The notes: generated by a model not told the origin, from the letters alone. Positions 50,010-58,450 are shown, counted from the stretch's first letter. The stretch is DNA of 64,000 nt from Amycolatopsis sp. NBC_01488 (GCF_036227105.1 NZ_CP109434.1:4344001-4408000), one strand, 5' to 3'. A program made the numbers and translations.

Positions 50010-51373
50010 TGGCTGACCTCGTACCCGTTGGACCGCGCGTAGTTCGTGATCGCGGTCTGCCACTCGGGGAGCAGCGAGACGATCGTCTTGCCCGCGGTCA
50101 GCCCCGGTGTCACGGTCGCCGCCCAGATCGCTTCCTGGCTGAACTGGCCGTAACCCCACCCCGGCCACACCTGCGGGGCGGCCGCCTGCAGCGGGCCCGC
50201 GATGTCGTTGGCGTAGTACTTGCCCGAGGACTGCTTCGCCAGCCAGGTCTTCGCCGCCGACTTGTAGGCGGGGTACCCCGGAGCCACGGTGCCCTGGTAG
50301 TCGTCCGAGGTGGTGACCCAGGTGAGGAAGTCGGTGGCGTCCTTGAGGTTGGCGCTGTGGGCGGACAGCAGCCAGGTGCCGCCGCCGACGTTGCCGACGG
50401 ACGGGGACGGGTCCCCGGCCCACTGCGGCAGCGGGGCGGCGGCGATCCGGCCGGCCGGCGTCTTGAACGACTCCTGGAACACCGAGCCGCCGAACCAGGA
50501 CGGCCCGGGCATCATGAGGATCTTGTCCGCGGCGTTCTTGGCGAAGTCGGAGCTGAACACGCTGCTGGTGGACATCGTGTGGTTCTTGACGAGCGTGTCG
50601 AGCAGGGTCGCCATCCGGGTGCAGGCCGGGCTGGTGGTGTTCACCTTGACCGACTTCGGGCCGGTGATCTCGTTGGCCCCGCACTTGGCGGCCCAGAGGT
50701 AGATCTCCGGGGTGAAGTTGTCGCCCGCCGTGCCCACGAGGTAGCCGGGGTGCTCGGTGGCGACCCGTCGGCCCAGTGCCTGGTACTCCTCCCAGGTCTT
50801 CGGCACCTGGTAACCCCACGACTGCATCAGCGGCGCGTCGTACCAGAGGACGGTCTGGGCGAGGTCGTTGCGCAGGCAGTAAAGCGTGCCCTCGACCGTG
50901 CACGGGTCGTTGGCCCCGGCGGTCCAGCCGCTCAGGGTGGCCTCCGGGATCTGCCCCTTGTTCAGCGGCGCGGTGAACCCGGCTTGCACCGCCCAGCTGG
51001 TCTCGTTGTTCTGGGAGCTGAACACCACGTCCGGCCAGCCGCTGCGGGTGCGGTTGAACAGGCTCACCTTGGTCTGCAGGTAGTTCGAGCCGTTGGCGTC
51101 CCCGTCGTAGGTGACGATGTCGATCGGCACCGACGGGTGCTGCTTCTGGTAGAGCTGGGCCGCGGGCAGCCGCGTGGAATCGACCCAGACGGTGATCTTC
51201 CCGCCCGTCTGCGGCGCCGGCTGGAACCCGCCCTGGGCACCACTGCCGCTTCCGCCGTTGCCGCAGGCCGTGACCGCGGCGAGGACGGCCGCGACGCCGA
51301 GGACCAGCCCCGCGTACTGCCTGCGGCGCCCGGACGACCCGCTGACTCCGGTGGCGCGCACATGAACTCTCAT
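50006..51373 (-). CDS. Carbohydrate ABC transporter solute-binding lipoprotein
   Basis: The 455-residue extracellular binding protein has a lipoprotein signal (YAGLVLGVAAVLAAVTACGN; Cys acylated). Family 1 features include KITVWVDSTRLPAAQLYQKQ, DVVFSSQNNETSWAVQAGF and late aromatic ligand-pocket segments (APQVWPGWGYGQFSQEAIWA). ATG 51373 was chosen because GTGGAG lies six bases upstream; an earlier ATG at 51385 would add four residues. It heads the importer operon and faces the GntR regulator gene across a 193-base gap with a palindromic operator. Ligand is probably an oligosaccharide. Confidence 0.92.
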   Translation of the reverse strand: MRVHVRATGVSGSSGRRRQYAGLVLGVAAVLAAVTACGNGGSGSGAQGGFQPAPQTGGKITVWVDSTRLPAAQLYQKQHPSVPIDIVTYDGDANGSNYLQTKVSLFNRTRSGWPDVVFSSQNNETSWAVQAGFTAPLNKGQIPEATLSGWTAGANDPCTVEGTLYCLRNDLAQTVLWYDAPLMQSWGYQVPKTWEEYQALGRRVATEHPGYLVGTAGDNFTPEIYLWAAKCGANEITGPKSVKVNTTSPACTRMATLLDTLVKNHTMSTSSVFSSDFAKNAADKILMMPGPSWFGGSVFQESFKTPAGRIAAAPLPQWAGDPSPSVGNVGGGTWLLSAHSANLKDATDFLTWVTTSDDYQGTVAPGYPAYKSAAKTWLAKQSSGKYYANDIAGPLQAAAPQVWPGWGYGQFSQEAIWAATVTPGLTAGKTIVSLLPEWQTAITNYARSNGYEVSQ

Positions 51374-51434
51374 GAGGAACTCCACTTCGTCGTGGCACCC
51401 GCAGGTCGCACCTGATGAGGCAACGGCACCTCAT

Positions 51435-51449
51435 ATGTGTCATACACAT
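51435..51449. promoter_or_regulatory. Palindromic operator between the sugar importer and its GntR regulator
   Basis: ATGTGT (51435-51440) and ACACAT (51444-51449) flank CAT; the core TGT-N7-ACA fits FadR-type GntR sites. The right half extended, ACACATTGCTGC (51444-51455), recurs as ACACATTGTTGC at 51532-51543, near the regulator start. The gap 51374-51566 otherwise holds no gene. Confidence 0.6.
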
Positions 51450-51566
51450 TGCTGCGAGCTGTCTCTATCGTGCACCATCACATCTGGCTGCTGTCGCGCC
51501 GTCAAGGGGTCGAGGTGAGAAAATAAGTACTACACATTGTTGCCAGAGTGAGGCGGATGTGGGTTC

Positions 51567-52415
51567 ATGGCCCTGAGCCGCGACGAGGGAGACAACTGGG
51601 TGGACGAGACGCGCGAGGCCACCTACCGGCCCGGGTACGAACGCGTCGCCGAGCAGGTCCTCGCGCTGATCGCCGAGCTGCGGCTGCAGGCCGGCGACCG
51701 GATGCCGACGGAGAACGAGCTCGCCACCCGGCTCGGTGCCTCGCGCACCGTGGTGCGCGAGGCGATCAAGATCCTCTCCGCCATCGGCCGGGTGCGCGCC
51801 CAGAAGGGGCGCGGTCTCTACGTGACCGACGACGAGGGGATGCTCGGCTCGGCCCGGTGGTCGGGCTTCTTCCTGCCGGCCGATCTGGACCACGTCTACC
51901 TGCTGTTCGAGTTCCGCCGCGTCCAGGAGATGGCCGCCGGCAGGCTGGCCGCCACCCGGGCCACCCCGGTCGAGCTCCGGACGATCGAGGCGGCCGCGGA
52001 AACCTGCCGCCAGGGACACTTGACCGGCGAAGCGCCGCTGTTCGACCGCGGGGACGAAGACTTCCACCTCGGGATCGCCGCGGCGTCCCACAACCAGTTC
52101 CTCCTGGCTGCCGTCCGCGAAGTCCGGCGGCTGCAGCACCAGTCCAGCACCATCGGGCTCCACGGCACCATCGGCGGGCACGCCGCGGAGGCGGTCGAAG
52201 AGCACGCCGCGATCTACGCGGCCATCCGTGACGGCGACCCGGAAGCGGCCGCCGAAGCCGCCGCGGTGCACCTCGACAACACGCTGGAGGGACTACCGCC
52301 GCGAAATCCAGCGACGCGTTTTCGGCTGACGCCCACTCACTTTCGCCGGTCAGGAGCCGTGCCCGGTCGAACCGCCGGCACCCTCGTTGCTCACCTCGGC
52401 GGCGGATCGCGGTGA
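51567..52415 (+). CDS. FadR-subfamily GntR regulator
   Basis: The 282-residue protein has an N-terminal winged HTH (GYERVAEQVLALIAELRLQA, then MPTENELATRLGASRTVVRE) and an FCD ligand domain (LFEFRRVQEMAAGRLAATRA, FHLGIAAASHNQFLLAAVRE, HAAIYAAIRDGDPEAAAEAA) with the His/Asp metal-binding positions of the family. It is divergent from the importer operon and is its probable repressor, released by a sugar acid or intermediate. The last 40 residues are non-conserved and the stop lies 25 bases inside the convergent gene. Confidence 0.9.
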   Translation: MALSRDEGDNWVDETREATYRPGYERVAEQVLALIAELRLQAGDRMPTENELATRLGASRTVVREAIKILSAIGRVRAQKGRGLYVTDDEGMLGSARWSGFFLPADLDHVYLLFEFRRVQEMAAGRLAATRATPVELRTIEAAAETCRQGHLTGEAPLFDRGDEDFHLGIAAASHNQFLLAAVREVRRLQHQSSTIGLHGTIGGHAAEAVEEHAAIYAAIRDGDPEAAAEAAAVHLDNTLEGLPPRNPATRFRLTPTHFRRSGAVPGRTAGTLVAHLGGGSR

Positions 52416-53128
52416 GGTCGCCCGGCCCGCAGACCGAGTCCTGCGCACGCGACGATGATCGCCGCACCCAGCAGCCACCACGGCCAGAGCGTCGGGTGGG
52501 TGGCCGTGGCACGGGCCGGCTTGACCGCTTGCTTGTCTGCGTAGCGGTCGTGGACCTGGCGTTGGTAGTCGGGCAGCGGCACGAACGCTCCCACCGGGCT
52601 CTGCGGCAGGCTGGCACGCAGCAGCCGGACGCCGGTCGCGCCGAGTTCGTACCAGCCGTTGATCTGGGGTTCGTCGAGCAGCACCGTTCCCGGGTGCAGC
52701 TGCCGGGCCAGCTGCGTCTCGTCGTCACCGGACAGGACGCTGTCGACGCGCCAGCCGGAGTCCGGCCTGCCCGCCGTCGACGGGGCTGCTTGGATCGTGC
52801 TGGTGCGCCCGTCCGCGGTGCGCGCCACGACGGCGACGTACTGCAGGAGCGCGGTGGGGCCGGTCCCGTCGCGGACGAAGTCCGGCGCGAGGGTGTACGC
52901 CGGGATCCCCGTGTCCGCGACGGTGATCCCGGTGGGGTCCGGCCGGCCAGGCCTGCGCAGGTTGGTTCGCGCGTAGCTGAGCGCTCGAGGGGAGTGAGCC
53001 GTGCTCACGGCCGCCGAAAGCTGGGCACTCGTGGGCGGCTCCCACGCCGGTGCCGAGGCCGCCGCCGGGCTGACCGCGCCCAGTCCGAGCAGGGCCGCGG
53101 CCACGACGCACCACGCAGACCTGGTCAC
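52391..53128 (-). CDS. Secreted/membrane protein of unknown family next to cysteine peptidase
   Basis: The 245-residue protein has a signal peptide (AWCVVAAALLGLGAVSPAAA), about 165 extracytoplasmic residues without Cys, and a C-terminal membrane helix (LWPWWLLGAAIIVACAGLGL) followed by a short basic tail. The middle (AYTLAPDFVRDGTGPTALLQ, then DSVLSGDDETQLARQLHPGT) does not match any family I know. Being 7 bases downstream of the peptidase gene and anchored outside, it may be its inhibitor, activator or membrane partner. The 3' end overlaps the GntR gene by 25 bases. Confidence 0.75.
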   Translation of the reverse strand: MTRSAWCVVAAALLGLGAVSPAAASAPAWEPPTSAQLSAAVSTAHSPRALSYARTNLRRPGRPDPTGITVADTGIPAYTLAPDFVRDGTGPTALLQYVAVVARTADGRTSTIQAAPSTAGRPDSGWRVDSVLSGDDETQLARQLHPGTVLLDEPQINGWYELGATGVRLLRASLPQSPVGAFVPLPDYQRQVHDRYADKQAVKPARATATHPTLWPWWLLGAAIIVACAGLGLRAGRPHRDPPPR

Positions 53129-53135
53129 GGCTACC

Positions 53136-53825
53136 TCACCGGCCGCCGGCGATGCCGACCACCGTGTCGCCCCAGGTGAAATCGCTGTTCTGCAGGTAGC
53201 TGTCGTAGGACTGGGTGCGGTAGCGCTGGTAGGTCGGCCACGGGTCGCCGACGTCCATCGACTGGTTGGACGCGTCGTAGCCGTAGATCACCTCGGCGTG
53301 GCCGCCGCCCGAAGTCCAGTAGATCCCGGTCAACGCCGGATCGCCGGCGTCGATCTGCCGAGTGATCGTCGAGTACGACACCGCGCCCCCGGCGCTCTCG
53401 GCGGAGAAGCCGGTGCCGTGGAATCCGTTGACGATTTCGTCGATCTGCGCCGCCTCGTTCGGACAGTATCCGGGAGTGGTTCCCTTGCCCGCCGCGCAGA
53501 AGTCCTCTTGCGAGGTCGACGCGCCGTGGAACTGCTCGATGCTCGCGCCGTCGGCGGCCCAGCACCACTCGTCGTTCTGCTGGACCTGCTGGCTGTAGTC
53601 CAGGCTGACCGCGGCCCTCGCGGCCCGGACGCCGGCCGTGCCCAGCTTGAAGTGGCTGTTGTCGGCGAGCGGGTGGGTCAGGATCAGGCCGTTCGGCACC
53701 GGAGCGGCATGGCCGTCCATCGTCGCCGCGCCGGCTGCCGGGCACAGGGCCAGCGTGACCGTCGTGACGGCCACGCCGCACGTGAGCGCCATTCCCATCA
53801 GTTTCTTGTCGAGCGCGATGACCAT
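53136..53825 (-). CDS. Secreted papain-like cysteine peptidase (AvrRpt2/C70-like)
   Basis: The 229-residue precursor has a signal peptide (GMALTCGVAVTTVTLALCPA) and a propeptide-like segment. The papain-like domain has the catalytic Cys in QVQQNDEWCWAADGASIEQF, the NDEWCWAA form typical of AvrRpt2-like family C70, and the catalytic His in SGGGHAEVIYGYD with the following Asp-containing strand MDVGDPWPTY. ATG 53825 lies behind GGAGAAA. The upstream A+T-richer leader (53826-54060) contains its promoter. Related plant-pathogen enzymes act inside host cells; this secreted soil version more likely acts on proteins outside. It is followed by a gene for a membrane protein of unknown family. Confidence 0.85.
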   Translation of the reverse strand: MVIALDKKLMGMALTCGVAVTTVTLALCPAAGAATMDGHAAPVPNGLILTHPLADNSHFKLGTAGVRAARAAVSLDYSQQVQQNDEWCWAADGASIEQFHGASTSQEDFCAAGKGTTPGYCPNEAAQIDEIVNGFHGTGFSAESAGGAVSYSTITRQIDAGDPALTGIYWTSGGGHAEVIYGYDASNQSMDVGDPWPTYQRYRTQSYDSYLQNSDFTWGDTVVGIAGGR

Positions 53826-54082
53826 GGATTTCTCCTTTGCGGCCAAAAGGGGGGAATCGATTTCAGGCGGGAAACCGTGTCCACCACCTTGCGACGCCGG
53901 GAAATCGCCAACAACCGACCAAGGTCGGTAAACGATGGGTAAAACAATCGTCCGATTGTCAGCAAAAGGCCAGGTCAGTGCGCTACTGGACGACCGTGGG
54001 CAAGCCGATGTTATGGCAGCTGTTATGGGCAAGCCGGCGCAGGTCGCCTATGCGGCACCCGAGTTCCGGCCCGGCTGCACCA

Positions 54083-54409
54083 TCATGGTCGGCTGAGCGG
54101 GGCCAGTTCGGCGTAGGGCCGACGTACCCGGACTTCGGGGCCGGACAGGTCGATGTCTTCCCAATCGACGTAGCGGCTGTGCCGATGCAGCCAGCGGATG
54201 AGTGCGACCAGCGGCGCGGGACCGCGCTGGTCGTGACGCTGCAACCCGAACAGCCGTACCCGGCTTCGCCCGACGACCACGCCGCGCACGACGAGTTCGG
54301 GCAGTCCGTTGCTGTCCGGCGTCGCTTCGGCGCGGATGCCGCGAACGGCTCCGAGGTCGCGGCCGGTCGCGTCGCGGGCGGGCCGGCCGATCAGGTCACC
54401 GGCCCGCAT
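54083..54409 (-). CDS. PRC-barrel-like protein
   Basis: The 108-residue protein begins MRAGDLIGRPARDATGRDLG, the start of a PRC barrel, with a second strand pair RLFGLQRHDQRGPAPLVALI and a C-terminus with RYVDWEDID. It lies directly downstream of a broken PRC-barrel gene and an Nramp-type transporter. Its ATG sits 14 bases inside the end of the broken gene. Such PRC-barrel proteins often follow Nramp-like transporters in actinobacteria and may regulate them. Gene looks intact. Confidence 0.7.
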   Translation of the reverse strand: MRAGDLIGRPARDATGRDLGAVRGIRAEATPDSNGLPELVVRGVVVGRSRVRLFGLQRHDQRGPAPLVALIRWLHRHSRYVDWEDIDLSGPEVRVRRPYAELAPLSRP

Positions 54410-54786
54410 TTCCGGCTCCCGGGATCCGGTCGATGATCTTGCGCCGCAGCCAGTCTTCGGACGGACTGCCGGTGGCGTGGGCGACGGCGGTGGTCACGAC
54501 GATGGTGGGTTTCGCCCGGCGGACGGTGTTCATCGGGATCCGTTGCGGTGCGCCGGCGCGGAATCCGTGGCCGAGCCGGTGCAGCAGCCTGCCGACCGGG
54601 GCGCCGATGCGGTCGGCCAGTGCGCCGGGGCCGACCAGTAGTGCGTCGACGACTTACGTTCCGTCTCGTTCCCGGAGTTCGAGGTCGTCGACCTTGCCGA
54701 CGACGGTGCCGTCCTCGCCGGTAATCTGCCGGTCGAGCAGCGAGTCGGCGAGCTCGATCGGGTGGGCGTCGTCCCAAGGGGTTCAT
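54396..54786 (-). pseudogene. PRC-barrel protein gene with a start-proximal frameshift and a nonsense codon
   Basis: ATG 54786 overlaps the transporter stop (ATGA), the normal coupled start. After three codons a run of four C shifts the frame. In the other frame the expected protein reads WDDAHPIELADSLLDRQ, then EDGTVVGKVDDLELRERDGT, then a TAA stop, and resumes VVDALLVGPGALADRIGAP through to KIIDRIPGAG and a stop at 54396. The total length is one base more than a multiple of three, in line with a single-base insertion. Two independent lesions argue for real decay rather than one sequencing error. Confidence 0.75.
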
Positions 54787-56015
54787 TGGCCGACTCCGGT
54801 GAAGATCATCAGCGGGATCGCCGCGAGTGCGGCGACGGCGATGACGACGAGCATGCCGATGCCGAGGATGTTGCTGAAGTGGCGGTTGGCTTGCTCGCCG
54901 AGGTACTCGCGGTCGTTGGCGACGATGAGGACCGGCAGGTAGGTCAGCGGCAGCGTGACGGCGGAGAAGATCAGGGAAACCTCGGTCAGCTCGACCGGGT
55001 CGATCCCGGTCTGCACCACGAGCACCGCGAGCAGCAGGCCGGCACCCACCGTGACGTGGAACCGGGCGGCGTTGCGGGGCCGGCGGCGCTTGCCCCAGTC
55101 CCAGCCGAAGTACTGCGCCAGCATGTACCCGGACGACAGCCCGGTCTCCAGCGCCGCGCCGAAAGTGGCGGCGAAGATGCCGATCAGGACGATCACCAGC
55201 CCCGCGGTCCCCAGCGCGAGTGTCACCGGCAGCACGATCTGGCTGACCTGACTGACGTCGACCCCGGCCGGGAACAAGACCACCGCGGCGCAGGCCATCA
55301 CGGCCAGCGCCAGCAGGCCGCCGAGCGGGAAGCCGAGCAGCACGTTGGCGCGCTGCACGGGAAGGTCCTTGACGGTCCAGCCTTCTTCGACGCCACCGGA
55401 GGAAAAGAAGAACACCTCGTACGGTGTCATCGCGGACGCGAACAGCGCCACCGCGTGGTAGGCGTAGGTCGGCAACGCCTGGTCCGGCGGCGGCGCGAAC
55501 CCGGCGATCTGCGCGCCGAGGGAGGACCAGTCGGGGTGCAGGAAGAACACCGCGACGGCGAACACCCCGATCGCGAGGCCGGCGAGGCCGAAGCCGGTTT
55601 CCATCTTCAGGAAGCCGACCTTCCAGACCACCAGCCAAATGAGCACGCCGATCGGCAGCACCCAGACCAGCCGGTCCACCCCGGAGGCGAGCTCGATGGT
55701 GATCGCGACGCCGCCGATCTCCGCGCTCACCGTCAGCAGCGTGGTCAAGAACGATCCGACGAGGTTCAGCAGCGCCATGCGCGGCCCGAGGCGTTCGCGG
55801 ATCAGATCGAACACCGGGCGCCCGGACACCGCGACGACCCGCCCGGACATGTCGGCGTAGACGCAGATGCCGAGCACGCCGAGCACAGTCACCCAGACCA
55901 GGGCCATCCCGTAGCGCGCGCCGACGACGCCGCTCTCGACCAGGTCGCCGATGTCGACGAACCCGCCGACGGCGGTGAGGATGCCGAGGGTGATGGCGAG
56001 GAACTTCTTGTTCAC
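54783..56015 (-). CDS. Nramp-family transporter with non-canonical metal-site residues
   Basis: The 410-residue protein has about eleven membrane helices with Nramp topology. The helix 1 metal motif, normally DPGN, reads DIGD (GGFVDIGDLVESG), and the helix 6 motif, normally MPH, reads TPY (FASAMTPYEVFFF). Loss of the methionine and changes at the metal site suggest altered ion selectivity, as in Nramp-related proteins that carry magnesium or other ions. It starts at a GTG overlapping the upstream lipoprotein-like gene stop and is followed by two PRC-barrel genes. The transported ion is unknown. Confidence 0.85.
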   Translation of the reverse strand: MNKKFLAITLGILTAVGGFVDIGDLVESGVVGARYGMALVWVTVLGVLGICVYADMSGRVVAVSGRPVFDLIRERLGPRMALLNLVGSFLTTLLTVSAEIGGVAITIELASGVDRLVWVLPIGVLIWLVVWKVGFLKMETGFGLAGLAIGVFAVAVFFLHPDWSSLGAQIAGFAPPPDQALPTYAYHAVALFASAMTPYEVFFFSSGGVEEGWTVKDLPVQRANVLLGFPLGGLLALAVMACAAVVLFPAGVDVSQVSQIVLPVTLALGTAGLVIVLIGIFAATFGAALETGLSSGYMLAQYFGWDWGKRRRPRNAARFHVTVGAGLLLAVLVVQTGIDPVELTEVSLIFSAVTLPLTYLPVLIVANDREYLGEQANRHFSNILGIGMLVVIAVAALAAIPLMIFTGVGQ

Positions 56016-56386
56016 GACGTCACGCCCCAGCGGGCGAGCTCGCCGACGATGCCCCGCAGCTGGGCGTCGATCCGGTCGAGGCCGGCGTCGGTGCCGTCGC
56101 CGAGGCCGTCGTCGAGCTGGTGGGCCAGCCCGACGGCGCGGTCGGTGATCGACGCCAGCGCCGCACGAGCGCGGTCGTCGGTCAGCGCGCCGACGTCTTT
56201 CCCGGCGGAGCCGAGCTCGTCGGCGGCGTCGCGCACGGTGACCGAAAGGCTGGGCACGGGTGGCACGGAGTCGCGGTCGGCGGTGACGACGAGCCGCAGG
56301 AGTTCGATCTGGCCGCGGATCTCCCGGCCGGCGTGCACGGTTTCCGCCTCCGGGCTCGCGCCGCAGCCCGCGGCAACCGTGACCAT
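56012..56386 (-). CDS. Putative small lipoprotein upstream of the Nramp-like gene
   Basis: The 124-residue frame from ATG 56386 has a lipobox-like VAAGC five to nine residues from the start, but the hydrophobic run actually begins upstream (RTAVAIIGMVTVAAGCG), where no ATG, GTG or TTG lies in frame. The true start may be a rare codon or the 5' end may be damaged. The mature part is helical and acidic (LRLVVTADRDSVPPVPSLSV, then GVGELARWG-like C-terminus). No family is recognised. Its stop overlaps the transporter start (GTGA), so it belongs to that operon. Confidence 0.65.
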   Translation of the reverse strand: MVTVAAGCGASPEAETVHAGREIRGQIELLRLVVTADRDSVPPVPSLSVTVRDAADELGSAGKDVGALTDDRARAALASITDRAVGLAHQLDDGLGDGTDAGLDRIDAQLRGIVGELARWGVTS

Positions 56387-56488
56387 CCCGATGATTGCGA
56401 CCGCCGTGCGAAATCGGGCTGTTCGCGGCGGCCGGACGAGTTCACTCAGCGCAGGTATCCGCGCCGCGGACGCCCTAATCCCGCCGCG

Positions 56489-56505
56489 ATGTCCACCGTG
56501 GACAT
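56489..56505. promoter_or_regulatory. Inverted repeat in the divergent promoter region
   Basis: ATGTCCAC (56489-56496) and GTGGACAT (56498-56505) are perfectly complementary around one base. They lie between the Nramp-like operon and the glutamine amidotransferase gene, 82 bases before the latter. A regulator site is possible; the regulator is unknown. Confidence 0.45.
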
Positions 56506-56586
56506 AGGCACTGGGTTACCGAGTTTGCCCGATCCGGCGGAGGGTAGTCGTGATCCGAGTCCCCGCCGATCGAGAAGGAGACGTTC

Positions 56587-57456
56587 GTGTGCCGTCTGTT
56601 CGGGCTTTCCGCCGCGCCACACCGCGTTCACGCGACCTTCTGGCTGCTGGAGGCTCCGGACAGCCTCGCCGAGCAGAGCCGCCGCGAACCTGACGGGACG
56701 GGTCTGGGCACGTTCGACGCCGACGGCACTCCCCGAGTCCGCAAGCAGCCACTGGCCGCCTACGAAGACGAGGACTTCGCCCGGGAAGCCAAGCAGTGCG
56801 ACTCCACGACCTTCCTGGCGCACATCCGTTACGCGTCCACCGGGGGCGTCGACCCGCGCAACACCCATCCGTTCAGCCAGGACGGGCGGCTGTTCGCCCA
56901 CAACGGCGTGCTCGGCGACCTGCACCTGCTGGAAGAGGAGCTGGGCGAGTACCGCGAGCTGGTGTCCGGGGACACCGATTCGGAGCGGTTTTTCGCTCTG
57001 GTCACCAAGTACGTCGACGCCCGCGGCGGTGACGTCGGCGCCGGCCTCACCGCCGCCGCGCGGTGGGCTGCCGAGCACCTGCCGATCTACGCCCTCAACG
57101 TCATCGTCACCACACCCGGCGAGCTGTGGGCACTGCGCTATCCCGACACCCACGATTTGTACGTCCTGCATCGCGCGCCCGGCGGCCCCCACGGCGACCG
57201 GCACCTCGAACACGCCAGTGCCGCCGGACGTATCCGGGCGCGCTCCGGTCAGCTGGCCGATCACCCGGCCGTCGTCGTGGCCAGCGAGCGCATGGACGAA
57301 GACCCCGGCTGGCGCAATCTCGAACCCGGGCAGCTGCTGCACGTCGACGGCGACCTGGTCGCGACCCGCCGGCAGATCCTCGACCGGCCACCACGGCAGG
57401 CACTGCGGCTGGAAGACCTCGGCGGCCGGGCCGCCGCTTCGCAAACCGGCAAGTAG
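56587..57456 (+). CDS. Class II glutamine amidotransferase (EgtC/YafJ-like)
   Basis: The 289-residue protein starts MCRLFGLSA, with Cys2 the N-terminal nucleophile after Met removal. Ntn-hydrolase motifs follow: FLAHIRYASTGGVDPRNTHP, LFAHNGVLGDLHLLEEELGE and GDTDSERFFALV. There is no synthase domain, so it is a stand-alone amidotransferase of the YafJ/EgtC type. EgtC hydrolyses a gamma-glutamyl intermediate in ergothioneine synthesis, but no egtB or egtD is nearby, so that role is doubtful here. The GTG start has AAGGAG upstream. The C-terminal third (ARSGQLADHPAVVVASERMD) is family-typical. Confidence 0.87.
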   Translation: MCRLFGLSAAPHRVHATFWLLEAPDSLAEQSRREPDGTGLGTFDADGTPRVRKQPLAAYEDEDFAREAKQCDSTTFLAHIRYASTGGVDPRNTHPFSQDGRLFAHNGVLGDLHLLEEELGEYRELVSGDTDSERFFALVTKYVDARGGDVGAGLTAAARWAAEHLPIYALNVIVTTPGELWALRYPDTHDLYVLHRAPGGPHGDRHLEHASAAGRIRARSGQLADHPAVVVASERMDEDPGWRNLEPGQLLHVDGDLVATRRQILDRPPRQALRLEDLGGRAAASQTGK

Positions 57457-57529
57457 AACGATGGTGGCGGGCCGCCCGAGGTGAGACCAGGATTCACGTC
57501 GCCGTGGACAGGCGCGGCTCGGCGAACGC

Positions 57530-58216
57530 CTACCAGGGCAGCTCCCCGTTTTCGTCCTGGAAGGTGCCGGTGGGGCCGTCCGCGCCGAGGGTGGCCAGCC
57601 GCACGACAGTCCGGGCGCTCTCTTCCGGGGAGCGCCCGATGCCGAAGGCCGCGGTCAGGTCGGTGGCGGTGGTGCCGGGCTCGACGGCGTTGAACCTGAT
57701 GTCCGGGTGGGCCTTGGCGTACTGGACGGTCAGCATGGTGGCCGCGGCCTTGGAGGCGGAGTAGAGGGCCAGCGGCAGCTGGTATTCCGGCCGGTCGGGG
57801 TTGTTCACCGCCCAGAAGGATCCGGCGCTGCTGGAAACCGTGACCACGGTGGGGTCGGGCGATTTGCGCAGCCAGGGGAGTGCGGCTTCGGTGACGCGCA
57901 CGATCCCGACGGCGTTGGTGTCGAATGCGCGCAGGGCGGTGGGGCCGTCGAGCGCTTCGCCGGCGAGGATGCCGGCGTTGTGCACCAAGACGTCGAGCCG
58001 GCCTTCGGCCGCACCGACTGCGGCCAGCGCGTCGCGTACCGAGGCGTCGTCGGTCACGTCGAGTTGCACGAATCGCGCGCCGAGGTCGGCGGCGGCCTTC
58101 GCGCCTCGCTCGACGTCACGGGCGCCGAGGTAGACGTCGTGTCCGTGCGCCAGGAGTTGTTTCGCGGTCTCGAACCCGATGCCCTTGTTGGCTCCGGTGA
58201 TCAGGGTGACGGTCAT
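57530..58216 (-). CDS. Short-chain dehydrogenase/reductase
   Basis: The 228-residue SDR has the cofactor motif TGANKGIGFETAKQL at residues 7-21, the NAG motif LVHNAGILAGEA, and the catalytic Ser (TVSSSAGSFW) with Tyr-x-x-x-Lys at ALYSASKAAATML. It is of the classical type, probably NADP-dependent judging from the GARDVERG segment. Palindromes 169-220 bases upstream match a site at the tetR promoter further up, so it is the likely target of that TetR regulator. Substrate unknown. Confidence 0.92.
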   Translation of the reverse strand: MTVTLITGANKGIGFETAKQLLAHGHDVYLGARDVERGAKAAADLGARFVQLDVTDDASVRDALAAVGAAEGRLDVLVHNAGILAGEALDGPTALRAFDTNAVGIVRVTEAALPWLRKSPDPTVVTVSSSAGSFWAVNNPDRPEYQLPLALYSASKAAATMLTVQYAKAHPDIRFNAVEPGTTATDLTAAFGIGRSPEESARTVVRLATLGADGPTGTFQDENGELPW

Positions 58217-58227
58217 GGGTCTCTCCT

Positions 58228-58425
58228 TCAGGCGGTCAGCTGCCGGCGCAGTTCGCCGGCGTCGTGCAGGGCGGTCATCTGGCTGAACCGTCCATTGTGG
58301 ACCTGGTAGCCGACGTGCCGGTGTTGGTCAGGCGGGCGGCAGCCGGTCGCCGTCGGACATGGCGCCCCAATCTCGTCGAGTTTCGCACCGATCGATGCAT
58401 AATCCGACTGTAGCAGATTCCGCAT
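58228..58425 (-). pseudogene. Possible remnant of an NTF2/SnoaL-like gene
   Basis: A 65-codon frame lies between the TetR gene and the SDR. Its last 30 residues (HVGYQVHNGRFSQMTALHDA, then GELRRQLTA) look like the C-terminal strands of SnoaL/NTF2-type proteins, often encoded beside SDR genes. The N-terminal half has no such similarity, and its ATG lies inside the operator at 58421-58436. It is most likely a 3' fragment of a lost gene that now forms part of the SDR leader. It could also be chance. Confidence 0.35.
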
Positions 58426-58436
58426 CGACCGATGCG
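58385..58436. promoter_or_regulatory. Two TetR-type operators upstream of the SDR gene
   Basis: CGCATCGACCGATGCG (58421-58436) has perfect 7-bp arms, CGCATCG and CGATGCG, around AC. GCACCGATCGATGC (58385-58398) is a near copy with one mismatch between arms. Centres are 37 bases apart. The CGATCGAT core recurs at 59083-59090 in the tetR promoter. Confidence 0.65.
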
Positions 58437-58450
58437 AAATATGGGCAGGG

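Noticed and set aside
54391..55638. Arg-rich minus-strand frame running through the transporter and into the PRC gene
   Set aside because: Out of frame with both genes; composition is that of a frame shadow.
56587..57456. Naming the amidotransferase egtC
   Set aside because: No other ergothioneine genes are nearby and the family has several functions, so no symbol is given.
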